NCBI GenBank assembly: GCA_035285585.1 | Contig: JAYKGU010000234.1 | Coordinates: 1 to 64,000 of the forward strand | Length of the DNA: 64,000 nucleotides | Source of the DNA: JAYKGU01 sp035285585 | GTDB taxonomy: Bacteria; Cyanobacteriota; Cyanobacteriia; CAKZMO01 | Direction of reading: 5' to 3' | Shown: positions 23,561 to 34,400 of the stretch, one piece after another | How positions within the stretch are numbered: the stretch's first letter is position 1 | How the letters are laid out: every line of letters starts with the position of its first letter | Notes under the pieces: model-generated | What the model was told of the DNA's origin: nothing | Seen by the model: only the letters and a program-made list of their open reading frames with translations | Databases searched by the model: none | Made by a program: the position numbers and the translations under genes

Positions 23561-25081
23561 CTAGCGGAGCGCTCCAACCAGAACCGGCTGGCGGCGCTTG
23601 GCGTAGATCTCTTGCAGCCCACGGAATGCCGTCATCTGCCCCCCGGTCTCAGCAGCATAGGTTTGGGCATCGGACTCCAGCAAAAACGCCGATATGCTAT
23701 CGCCGTTAGTGACGTAGTAGGAATTCTCAGCAAACAGCTTCCAGCCATTGTTGCGATCGTGGACAAACATCACATCCGCGGCTTTGCCCTCTTCTTGAAG
23801 GGCGGCGAGCGCTTCTACCATATTGCCGATTGTGGCAAAGTTGGTGACCGTTTCCTCATCCTGTACCCAATACTGAGCCGCCATTTTGGGGTCTTCAATA
23901 GGCTCACCTGTCAAGGCATCTTCTCCAGTGATCTGATAAGCTTCAGCGGTAGCGATGACCTCATCGTAGCTTAGTCCCATCTCCTCCATCGCCTGCTGAA
24001 GATAGCTTTCATCGATCCAGTTGGTGACTTCATTGGGATCGACAGGATTTTCAATTTTGCCCAGGCTGGTCAGGGTCGCAATACTGTTTTTCAAAGCATT
24101 GATTTGAACTTCGCGAATCGTGGGGTCAAGTGGCTGAAGTCCCGATGGGCCAAGGAACATGTAGACCACTTCCTTCTCAATCCCAGACCACTCTTCGATG
24201 CTGGCTGAGATTTCCTCAGGGCTTTCCCGGAAAATCTGGTTGGCTTCCAGTACGGCCTTCAGGTAAGCCACTACGATTTCGGGGTGCTCCTCAGCAAAGT
24301 CTGAGCGGACGACGATGCCGTGCAGGGTTGGCACACCCGTCTGGGCACCATCAAAGATCTTCTTCGCAAAGCCTCGGAAGGGAAACAGTTCGCCAAAGGG
24401 AACAAAGTCGGCGTGGGCATCAATCTGCCCCGTGCGCAGGCTTGAGCCACCCACTTCTGGAGCCTGGCTGATCAGGTTAACGTCGGTCTCAGGGTTAATC
24501 CCAGCATCGCTCAGAGCTTTGAGCAGCATCCCGTGGGCAGCCGAGCCGAAAGGTACTGAAACCGTCCCGCCTTTCAAGTCAGCCAGGGACGTCGCCTCAC
24601 TATCTTTGGGAACAACAACCGCGTTACCTGCGCCGTTGGGGCTATAGGCCAAAGTACCGATAAAAATAGAGTCGGCATCTTCTGCTTCCTGCTGAAATTT
24701 AATCAGGTTGATAACGGTAGGGAAATCGCCCATGAGACCAATATCAATCTGATCAGCCAGCATTTTGTTAGTAATTGGAGGCCCAGACGTGTAGCTCGAC
24801 CACTGAATGTCATATTCAACATTTTCATATTTTCCAGTAGTCGGCAGATGCTTCTCCAAAAGCTCTAATTCGCGGACAGTCGCCCCACCAACAGCGGTGT
24901 TGATGACCTGATCCTGAGTGCCAATAGCAATCCGAATCACTTCCCCTGAGCCGTTACCAGCACTTACTTCTTCAGATCCTGAGTCTGCATTTGGGGCAGA
25001 GCAGGCTCCAAAAAATAACGCAGATGTAGCTAAGAAGCCGAACGCAACCAACCTTTTCTTCCAACCAAATTTAAGCGTCAT
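23561..25081 (-). CDS. ABC transporter substrate-binding lipoprotein (SsuA/NMT1-like)
   Basis: A 506-aa binding protein. Residues 1-27 are a lipoprotein signal with lipobox LFFGAC and the acylated Cys at about residue 27. The mature part begins with an acidic Ser/Glu linker. Residues about 48-350 form the two-lobed binding fold (IRIAIGTQDQVINTAVGGAT ... ADQIDIGLMGDFPTVINLIK ... GVPTLHGIVVRSDFAEEHPE). About 130 further residues (after about 375) go beyond a typical 320-aa SsuA. Aliphatic sulfonates or nitrate-like anions are the usual ligands of this group; the neighbours favour an organosulfur ligand. Confidence 0.93.
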   Translation of the reverse strand: MTLKFGWKKRLVAFGFLATSALFFGACSAPNADSGSEEVSAGNGSGEVIRIAIGTQDQVINTAVGGATVRELELLEKHLPTTGKYENVEYDIQWSSYTSGPPITNKMLADQIDIGLMGDFPTVINLIKFQQEAEDADSIFIGTLAYSPNGAGNAVVVPKDSEATSLADLKGGTVSVPFGSAAHGMLLKALSDAGINPETDVNLISQAPEVGGSSLRTGQIDAHADFVPFGELFPFRGFAKKIFDGAQTGVPTLHGIVVRSDFAEEHPEIVVAYLKAVLEANQIFRESPEEISASIEEWSGIEKEVVYMFLGPSGLQPLDPTIREVQINALKNSIATLTSLGKIENPVDPNEVTNWIDESYLQQAMEEMGLSYDEVIATAEAYQITGEDALTGEPIEDPKMAAQYWVQDEETVTNFATIGNMVEALAALQEEGKAADVMFVHDRNNGWKLFAENSYYVTNGDSISAFLLESDAQTYAAETGGQMTAFRGLQEIYAKRRQPVLVGALR

Positions 25082-25285
25082 ATTTGCAGCAACTCAATTC
25101 ATTTGCAAGTTATTTAATCGGCTTAGCTGGCTTCTATCTGTAAATCAATATACATCTTTAAGCATCAGAAGATTTCACGAATAAAACTCTTTTTTTGACC
25201 AATCAATTTCTTTTATGGGTGGATGGAAGCAGAAGTACATTAAAAAACGAAGGTTGGAAAACTGGGGGGAGGGGTATTCATCTAA

Positions 25286-25355
25286 GGAGTCAGAATTCGG
25301 GAGTCAGAATTCGGGAGTCAGAATTCAGGAGTCGGAATTCAGGAGTCGGAATTCA
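25286..25355. repeat. five tandem 14-bp repeats
   Basis: Five contiguous units of GGAGTCAGAATTCG or its variants (GGAGTCAGAATTCA, GGAGTCGGAATTCA), followed by a partial GGAG. Each contains GAATTC. It lies in the 428-base gap between the binding-protein gene and the PhoD-RTX gene; the rest of that gap shows nothing I recognise. It is too short and spacer-free for a CRISPR. Confidence 0.9.
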
Positions 25356-25509
25356 GGAGGGAGCGCCGACCGCCAGCATCACCTTCCTACGAAAAAAGCA
25401 TCGCGTGTAGCCTGTGGAGCTAATTCTGAAGTTTTCCGATACATGTTCAGTAACCGTTAAACCGCATGATACAGATATGGGCGACGACATTCAGGAGCGA
25501 TCGCTTATT

Positions 25510-27792
25510 ATGACCCTACCCAATGGTGTTGCTGCCGGAGATGTGACCACAACCAGTGCGGTACTTTGGACTCGTAGTTTGGCCACAGGAAACGTGATAT
25601 TCACTGTGGCAACCGATGCCAGCTTTAGCCAGGTGGTTGCCACAGAGACCGTTGCTGTCACAGATACTCAGGTGCCCGTCAAGGTCGATCTGGACGGTTT
25701 ATCCGCCGCGACCCAATATTATTACCAGGTTACGAATGCGGCAGGGGACACGGAAACCGGACAGTTTCGCACGCCTGCGATCGCCACCAACTATACCGGA
25801 CTACGCTTTGGGGTATCGGGGGATTGGCAGGGGGAACTGGCACCCTATCCGGCGATCGCCAACGCCGATGGGCAAGACCTGGCTTTCTTTGTCCAAATGG
25901 GAGACACCGTAGAAGCGGATAGCGAATCTGCCGCACTGCCCGGTGTGACGCAGGCCCAGACGCTTGCAGAATTCCGCATCAAACACGCTGAAATCTATAC
26001 CGAGCGGTTTGGCGTGAATAATTGGGCCGACCTCCGGGCCGCCACTGCCGTCTACGCCACCTGGGACGACCACGAACTTACCAACGACTTTGCGGGGGGT
26101 GCCGCTCCCGCCGATTCGCCTCAAAGAAATAATATCTTTGGTGATGCCACCACCGGATTTGTCAACGACACCCAGGCCTTTGACGATGCCCTCCGTGCCT
26201 TTCAGGACTACAAGCCCATCCGCGACGAGTTCTACGGCGACACGGGGGACGATCGCACCGCCAATGAGCAACAGCTCTATCGCTACAACACCTTTGGTCT
26301 GGACGCTGCCACCTACGTGCTGGATGTGCGATCGTTCCGGGATGCTCCCCTGCCGTTCATTTTGGAAGCGGCCCCGGATGAGGCGATTCAAGCCTATTTA
26401 GAATCGGCCTTTGAACCGGGGCGCACCATGCTGGGGCAGGCTCAACTGGAGCAGTTCAAGCAAGATTTATTGGCAGCGGAAGCGGAGGGCATTACCTGGA
26501 AATTCGTCATGTCCACGGTGCCCATGCAAAACTTTGGCGTGCCCGTCGCTGGGGAACGGTGGGAAGGCTACGCTGCGGAACGGGCGGAATTGCTGGGGTT
26601 TATCGAAGAAAATGACATTGATAATGTGGTGTTTGTCACCGGGGACTTTCATGGAAATGTAGTCAATAATGTCACCTACCAGGAGGCGTTTGGCGGCCCT
26701 CAAATTCAAACCGATGTCATCGATATCATGGTGGGGCCAGTGGGGATTCAGCTCACCGTCCCGTTCCTGCCCGCACCGTTTAATGAAACCTTTGCGGCTC
26801 CCTTTGGTCCTGCCACCGTTGGCTTTACCCCAGCATCCCTTCTGGCCGCCCAGGGTAAAAGCCAGGCCGATTACCTCGCCCTGACCGACGATGCGGCCCG
26901 AGACCAGTTTGTTCGGGAGGTGCTGGATGCCCGTCTAACGCCGTTGGGCTTTGATCCAGTAGGTTTAGAAGGGTCGGGAATTGACGCCACCCTGCTGCAA
27001 GGGGAATACATTGCCGCCCATAACTATGGTTGGACGGAATTTGACATCGACCCGTTGACGCAAGAGCTGACCGTGACCACCTATGGGGTGGAGCCTTACA
27101 CGGAAGCGGATTTGTTAGCAGATCCGGCGATCGCCTCTCGTACTCCAGTCATCGTCAGCCAGTTTACAGTCCGGCCTACCCTTGCGCCGCCCTTTGCTGC
27201 CGCACCGCCCAGAATTAGATTTCGACAGGGAGAACCGGGCGATCGCCTCCAGGGAGACGAAGGTCGCAATCGGCTTCAGGGTACCGACAATAATGATGTA
27301 TTGAAGGGACGACAAGGCAACGATCGGCTGATTGGCGAAGATGGCGACGACCGGCTAGATGGCAACGAGGGCAATGATTTACTCAAAGGAGGAAAGGCAA
27401 ACGATCGCCTCCGGGGACAGGATGGGCGCGATCGCATCCTGGGGCAACAAGGCAACGATGTCTTGATTGGTGGCGAGGGCAATGACGTTCTCAATGGTGG
27501 CAGGGGAGCCGATGTCTTTGTGTATGAAAGCGTGGATGATGGGCGCGATCGCATCCTGCGCTTTAACCCCGACGAAGACTTGATTGACCTCTCCCAAATC
27601 TTTGCCGATGATGCCTTTGCTGGCATCAACGATATCCAGCGGTTTAATCAGTCCGTCAGCCTGGTGGAAACGAACCGGGGGACGCGTCTGGTGGTTGATC
27701 GGGATGGCTCAGGCCCCTCGTCTGATACAGCGGTTCTGGCGATCGTCGAGGATGTCTCTGGGCTGGGTATCCAAAACTTCGTCATTAGTTAG
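25510..27792 (+). CDS. PhoD-like phosphatase/phosphodiesterase with RTX repeats
   Basis: About 760 aa. Residues about 5-95 are the PhoD N-terminal beta domain (NGVAAGDVTTTSAVLWTRS). The metallophosphatase core follows, with GVSGDWQGE, FFVQMGDTVEADS, TWDDHELTNDF and VVFVTGDFHGNVVNN, which carry the metal-binding Asp/His residues. Residues about 575-680 are about nine glycine-rich RTX nonapeptides (NDRLIGEDG, NDVLIGGEG types) that bind Ca2+, and an RTX C-terminal cap follows. There is no Sec or Tat signal, fitting type I secretion. I chose ATG 25510 with AGGAG 12 bases upstream; the frame is open from 25414. It probably scavenges phosphate from extracellular esters. Confidence 0.9.
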   Translation: MTLPNGVAAGDVTTTSAVLWTRSLATGNVIFTVATDASFSQVVATETVAVTDTQVPVKVDLDGLSAATQYYYQVTNAAGDTETGQFRTPAIATNYTGLRFGVSGDWQGELAPYPAIANADGQDLAFFVQMGDTVEADSESAALPGVTQAQTLAEFRIKHAEIYTERFGVNNWADLRAATAVYATWDDHELTNDFAGGAAPADSPQRNNIFGDATTGFVNDTQAFDDALRAFQDYKPIRDEFYGDTGDDRTANEQQLYRYNTFGLDAATYVLDVRSFRDAPLPFILEAAPDEAIQAYLESAFEPGRTMLGQAQLEQFKQDLLAAEAEGITWKFVMSTVPMQNFGVPVAGERWEGYAAERAELLGFIEENDIDNVVFVTGDFHGNVVNNVTYQEAFGGPQIQTDVIDIMVGPVGIQLTVPFLPAPFNETFAAPFGPATVGFTPASLLAAQGKSQADYLALTDDAARDQFVREVLDARLTPLGFDPVGLEGSGIDATLLQGEYIAAHNYGWTEFDIDPLTQELTVTTYGVEPYTEADLLADPAIASRTPVIVSQFTVRPTLAPPFAAAPPRIRFRQGEPGDRLQGDEGRNRLQGTDNNDVLKGRQGNDRLIGEDGDDRLDGNEGNDLLKGGKANDRLRGQDGRDRILGQQGNDVLIGGEGNDVLNGGRGADVFVYESVDDGRDRILRFNPDEDLIDLSQIFADDAFAGINDIQRFNQSVSLVETNRGTRLVVDRDGSGPSSDTAVLAIVEDVSGLGIQNFVIS

Positions 27793-28492
27793 TAGGGTCG
27801 CACCCCCTCTGTGGATACCGTTAAGGAGATTTCCAGGAAAGAAATTACCTTCGGTTACAACGATTGGTAGGGGCAAACGGCCATTTGCCCCTACGTCGTC
27901 TGGTAAAATCACTTTCCAAAATATCCTAAGCGGCTGGACATAGATGGTGGTTCCCGCTTTGAACGGGAGCTTTAAGCAGGAGCTTTGAGCAGGACAAGAT
28001 TGGCGGGAAAGTGGCGCGGCATACCCCGTTTTCCCGGCTTGAGGTCAACCGCAAATCCGTGAGGTTTTGTTAAGCCCCTGGGACAGTTACGTTCTGGTGA
28101 GAACTCCTATGGTATTGTAAGGGGTAATTTCAGAGTTTTGAGGCTTCGGGCTTGTTTTACAGACGTGCCAGGGAAGCTATTTTCGTGGGGCTTCAAGTAA
28201 ACCTTAATATTTTCGCTTTTATTTAGCAAGTTTCGTAAATTCAAGGTTCCCGCATTAATCTCTTTTAAGAGTTATTCGGTGTTCTAAAAATTTTCAACCC
28301 ACTTATGGCACTTCTCCAGGAAGCTGCGTGTAAAAAGTGGGCAAGTTTTTGGATGACTACTCAGCATCCTCACACAAATTTGGGCTTACCTGAACTATCT
28401 AAGGGAATAGATCTATGCCCTCGCAGATGCCAATGAGGTGTATAAAATAACATCCCACAAACTATCGCGTACTTGATTTCGGGCTTTACCTG
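27793..28492. other. 700-base non-coding region before the Tc locus
   Basis: It holds the first 108-bp element (27822-27929), then an imperfect repeat of GGGAGCTTTAAGCAGGAGCTTT around 27966-27990, and then about 480 bases, partly AT-rich, with no gene I can support. The promoter for the TcB-TcC gene must lie here. No clear -35/-10 pair or ribosome-binding site is visible in front of ATG 28493. Confidence 0.5.
27822..27929. mobile_element. 108-bp MITE-like element, copy 1
   Basis: Begins TAAGGAGATTTCC and ends AAAATATCCTAA, imperfect terminal inverted repeats. The centre is the palindrome GTAGGGGCAAACGGCCATTT + GCCCCTAC (27867-27894). It has the same length, ends and core, in the same orientation, as copy 2 at 54292-54399. 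It is non-coding. Confidence 0.75.
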
Positions 28493-31400
28493 ATGAATGA
28501 ACCGTCTCAACCTGCGGTCAGTGTTCCCCAAATCCGATTCCCTACGGGGGGCGGAGCGATCAAAAGCATTGGGGAAACCTTTCAACCCAGTCCCTTCACT
28601 GGAACCGCAAGTTTCACAATACCCGTCGCCACACCTGAGGCCCGTGATCTATCGCTTGAGCTTTCGCTTTCGTACAGTTCTGGAGGATCCCAGGGGCCAT
28701 TTGGCCTGGGATTCAGCCTCTCCGTACCCAGCATTCTGCGGCGTACGGAGAAGCGCCTACCGGACTATTCCGATCGCGACGAGTATGTCCTATCCAATGC
28801 GGAGTATTTGGTGCCTGCCCTGGCCGAGCAAGACGGGGTTTGGGTGAATGAGAATCGGGAAGAAAACGGAGATACGTACCGCGTCCGGCGCTACCGCACC
28901 CGTACTGAGAGCAGTTTTTTGCGGATTGAGCGATGGACACGACGGGCAGATGGGGACGTTCACTGGCGCGTGACAACGGCCAATAACGTCACCAGCGTTT
29001 ATGGGGTTTCCACTGAGGGGCGTATTTACGACCCTGATCAGCCGCAGCGGGTCTTTCAATGGTTGTTGGAGCGCACTGAGGACAGCAAGGGGAATCAAAT
29101 TCGCTACCGCTATCGTCGGGAAAACACGGCAGGTATTGCAAATGCGGTGTATGAACAGGGGCGATCGCACACAACCCAGCGCTACCTGCACACCATTCAG
29201 TACGGCAACTATTTTGATGCGGAGGGAAAGGTTCAGTGGGCCTTCAGCGTCGTGTTTGACTATGGAGACTACAGCCTGGACCATCTTGAGCAGTTGACTC
29301 CCACACCCAGTCGTGATTGGTTGGCGCGTCCAGACGCCTTCTCCGACTATCGGCCTGGGTTTGAAGTCCGTACCCATCGCCTTTGCCGCAACATTCTGGT
29401 GTTTCACCACCTGCCCGCCGAATTGGGGCGACCAGATGTGCTGGTGCGATCGCTGCGCCTGACCTACGAGGAATCCCCCGTCATCACCTTTTTGCAGCAG
29501 GTACAGCCCGTGGGGTATCGACTCCATGGCGATCGCTATGAGGTGCAGCCCAGCCCCCCGATCACCTTTGAGTACAGTCAGTATAACCCTGAGGCCCAAA
29601 CGTTTCAGCCCTTGCACATCGAGCGCCAGGGAATGCCGCCCTTGCCCTTAGATGGCTCCGGCTACCAGCTCCTGGACTTGTATGGCGAGGGCATTGCCGG
29701 ACTGTTTTATGACCGCGAGGGCATCAGTCTCTACTGCCGTCCGCAGGGTGACGGTTCCTATGGCCCCGGTCGCCCCCTGACGACGTTTCCCATTGAGCGC
29801 ACCCAGCCACTGCCGACCTATAACGTTACCGATGGTCTCTATACCCGGCTGACCGTCAGGACAGGGGAGCGATCGGGCTATTATCAACTGGAAACAGAAG
29901 ACGACTGGCAGAGCTTTCAGCCCTTTCAAGGGGTGCCCACCGACTACAGAAACTTCGCCTTTGACACGGCGGATGTGACCGGAGACGGGCGTCCTGATTT
30001 ACTGCTGTTTGCAGCCGACCAGGTGCGGGTTTATCCCACCGCCACCGATGGTGGCCATCAGAAAGCCTTTACAGCGCTGCGATCGCCCCAGCTCCCTGTG
30101 CAGGCTGATCCAGGCCAGGAAACCGTAGTCGCCCTGGTAGACATGGTGGGGGATGGCCTCAGCGATCGCGTACAGGTGCGCAATGGTGAGGTGACCTATT
30201 GGCCCAACCTGGGCTATGGCAACTTTGGCCCGCCAGTCACCATGGCCAACGCCCCCCATGTGGCGGGACGACTCAGCGCCAACCGCGTCTATCTCGTCGA
30301 CATTGACGGCTCGGGGACGGCAGACCTGGTCTACGTCACCGGGCGCGAGGCGGTGGTTTACTTCAATGAAAGCGGCAATCGGTTTAGCGACCCGGTGCGG
30401 ATTCCTTTGCCTGCGCCCCCCCCCACCCTGAGCCAGGTGCAGTTTGCCGACGTTCGCGGCAATGGCACCAGTTGCTTAATTTTCTCGGGCGGCACCACGG
30501 CACTGCATCACGAGTTTTACGACTTCACAGGAGGCATCAAGCCCCACTTACTCACTACCATCAACAACCACCGGGGGGCGGTGACCCGCCTGCAATACGC
30601 GCCCTCTACCCAGTTTTACCTGGCAGACCAGCGGGCGGGCGATCCCTGGATCAGTCGTCTCCCCTTTCCGGTGCAGGTGCTGGAGAAAACGGAAACGCTA
30701 GACCTGATTGCCAAAACCCGGCGGATTAGCCGCTACGCCTATCACCACGGAGCCTACGATTTTCGTGAGCGGGAGTTTGCGGGCTTTGGGCTGGTGGAGC
30801 AGTGGGACACCGAAGGGTTCGAGCAGTTCTCCCAAGCGGGTCTGCTGGCAGAGATGCCTTTTGAGGTGCTGCCCTCTGATCTCCATGCGGCTCCAATTCA
30901 CACCAAAACCTGGTACCACACAGGGCTGATGGAGCGGGACGGGGTGCTCAGCCGCCAGTACGCAGCGTCATATTACCAGGGAGACGAACAGGCGATCGCC
31001 CTGCCAGACAGCAATTTTGAGCGAGCGGGGGATGCCGCCAGCGTGCAGGTAGCCTACCGTGCCCTGCGGGGCAAAGAACTGCGGCAGGAAATCTACGGCG
31101 AAGACGGGGATGCCCAGCGGCATCCCCACCCCTATCAAGTGACGGAAACCGCCTATCGCCTGCGACTCATCCAGCCCACCCAGGGGTTCCATGGGTCTGT
31201 GTATCTGCCGCTCCTCCGGGAGCGCATCACCTACCAGTACGAACGGGAGCCAGCCGACCCGCGCATTACCCACCGCTTCTACCTGGCCCATGACCGCTAT
31301 GGACAACTAACCCGTGAAGCGACCATCGCCTATCCGCGCCGCCGCATTGAGGCCCATCCAGATCAGCGCCGCTGGCAGGGACGCTATACCTACCGCCAAT

Positions 31401-34400
31401 TTCTCCATCTGACGGAATCCGCTTATCGCCTCAACATTCCCCTGGAGACGCGAGAATTTGAGCTGAGCCGTTTCCAACCGGCAACCCGCAACACCGTTAC
31501 CTGGGACGAGCTGGTGGCGACCGATGGAGCGCTGCCGCAAACCGCGGTCGATTTTGACCAGACCGCCGCCCCTGGGGCACGGCTGCTGTCGTGGCAGCGA
31601 TTCCACTATTGGAATGACTTTGAGCAGGCCAATCAGGCCCGACCCCTGCCCTGGGGGCAATCTGGGAAGCGATCGCTGCTGCGCCGGGTCGAAACCGCTG
31701 TGTATCCCCAGGCAGCACTGGCAGATCTGCTGCCGGAAGGGGCCGGCGATTTAACGGCCAAGCTGTTGAGCCAAGATGCCGATGGCGGTGCGTTTATCTC
31801 CCTCACCCATGCAGCTACAGGGCGGGTCTACTACGCCGATCCGGGAACGACTGCCCACTACCAGGGCGCTGAGCAATTCTACCAGCCTCGCCAATTCATC
31901 GATCAGTTTGGCACGGTGACCACGGTCACCTATGACCGCTATGCGCTGGTGCTGGTACGCACCGATGCTCACCTGAGCGCTCGGGAGCGCCTGACCCAGC
32001 GCATACAGCCCGACTACTGGACCTTAAAGCCTGCGATCGCCTATGACGAAAATGACACGGTGACGGAATACCGCTACGACCCCCAGGGCAATGTGCGGCT
32101 TACCAGTCGCTATGAGCAGGAGGGCAACGCGCGGCAGGGCGATCGCCCCCTGGCAGCCTATGTTGACCGGGAGCCACCCACCCTGGCGCAGCTGCTCGCC
32201 GACCCCCACACCTACCTGCAGGGCGCTAGCAGCTATGTGTTCTACGACCTGCTGGCCTGGGAGACCCAGCAGCAGCCCGTCTATGCCGTGCAGATCCAGC
32301 GCGATCGCTTTGTTTCTGATCTGGAGCCGGGCGAGGTCAGTCCGGTGCAGGTGCAAATTGACTACTCTGACGGCCTGGGGCGATCGCTCCAGACTAAGCA
32401 ATGGGTGGAAGCAGGGCCAGCGCTGGTGGTACAGCCTGATGGTGCCGTAGAGGAGCAGGAAACGCGCGATCGCTGGCTCACCTCTGGACGCACCGTTTAC
32501 AACAACAAAGGTCAGGTCGTGAAGCAGTATGAGCCGTTCTACAGTGCGGTGCCGACCTATCAGCCAGAGCGCCTGCTGACGGAGTATGGGGTAACAGCGG
32601 TGCGGCACTACGATCCCCTGGGGCGGGTCGTTCAAACCGATTTACCCAAGGGCTTTCTCAATCGCAACGAGTACCAGGCGTGGCAGGTGCGCGAGTTTGA
32701 TGCCAACGATACAATTCGCCAATCGCCCTACTTCCAAATTCCCCGTGGCCAGCTATCGACGGAAGAACAAGATGCGTTGAACAAGGCGGAGGCACACGCT
32801 AACACGCCCCAGGAGCAAGCCCTGGACGGCTGGGGACGCCCGTTTCTGTACCGCCAACAGCTAACCCCAACCCAGATCCTGACAACCTATCAAAAGCTGG
32901 ATATTTCCGGCAATGTTCTGCAATTGCGAGATCCCCGCCAGAGTGCCAGGGAGGGACCCGCCACCCTGGAAATGCGCCATGACATGGCAGGCCGGGTGAT
33001 TTATCAGATCGGCGGGGATATTGGCCAGCGCTGGACGGTGGTAAATGCGGGCGGCGATGAGATTCACCGTTGGGATGGGCGGGGCTTTCACCATGCCACT
33101 CACTACGATGCCCTGTCGCGGCCCATTGCCCTCTGGGTGACGGGCAACGGGCTGAATCACCAGCTCGAAGCCATCGAGTATGGCGAAACGGCTACCGCTT
33201 CTGCCAATAACAACTTGCGCGGACGGATTAAGGTTCACTCCGACGGGGCCGGGGTCCTGGAGATTGACCGCTACGATTTCAATGGCAACCCCCTGAACAC
33301 CCGTCGCCGCCTGCGTCAGCGCTACGACCAGGTGGCAAACTGGAGGGGCCAGGAAGCCACTGTCAACGAAATTTGGCAGAGCCAGCGTCGCTTTGATGCC
33401 CGCAGCCGACTGGTCGAAATCACTCACCCCGACAATCGCCGGGTGCGCTATGCCTATCACCCTTCAGGACGGCTGCGCTCGGTCACCCACGTCGAACCGG
33501 GTCGGGCTGAGGAGGCCATTGTAGTTGACCTGGCCTATAACGCCCGTGACCAGAGAGTACGGCTGCGCTCTGGCAATGGGGTCGAAACCACCTACGCCTA
33601 TGACCCCCTGACGTTTAACCTGTCTCTGCTCAACACCCGTCGGCAGGCCGATGGGCGCATGTTGCAAGATTTGCAGTACACCTACGACCCGGTGGGCAAC
33701 GTTACCCGGATTCGCGATCGCACCAGCCGTATTCTCTTTCAAAATAACCAGGTTGTCCTGCCCCAGGTGGATTACACCTACGACGCCCTTTACCGGCTCA
33801 CCGTTGCCGCTGGGCGCGAACATCGGGGGCTGTATCGCCCTGACGATGCCATTCAGCCCACTGGGGACATGTTGTTGCCGCTACCCCCCAGCACCCGCAA
33901 TCCCGAAGCGCTGGCCGCCTATACCCGCCGCTTTACCTACGATGACGCCAGTAACCTGACCCAAATCGTCCACACTGCCGTCCATCGCCGGTTCACCCGC
34001 AATATCGCCATTGCAGAAGCCTCCAACCGGGGCGGGCTGGAGGCGGCCCGCATCGGCCAGAGCTATGACGCCAACGGCAATGTGACTCGCCTGCCGCACC
34101 TGCCAGAGCTGACCTGGAACAGCCTGAACCAACTGGCCCAGGTGGAGGTGGTGCGGCGCAACGACGCCCCCGACGACCGAGAATATTACAACTATGATGC
34201 GAGCGGTCAGCGCGTCCGCAAAGTCTTCGAACGCCGCGTCAATGGGGCGCGGGTAATAGAAGAAACCCTATATTTTGGGGACTTTGAGGTTCACCGGGTA
34301 CGGCGGAATGAGCAGGTGCAGGAAGCCTACACGACGGTGCAGGTATCCGATGGGCAGTCGCGCGTTGCCAGCCTGCACCGCTGGACGCAACGGCCCGAAA

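Noticed and set aside
25286..25355. CRISPR array
   Set aside because: Units of 14 bases follow each other with no spacers, and no cas genes are nearby.
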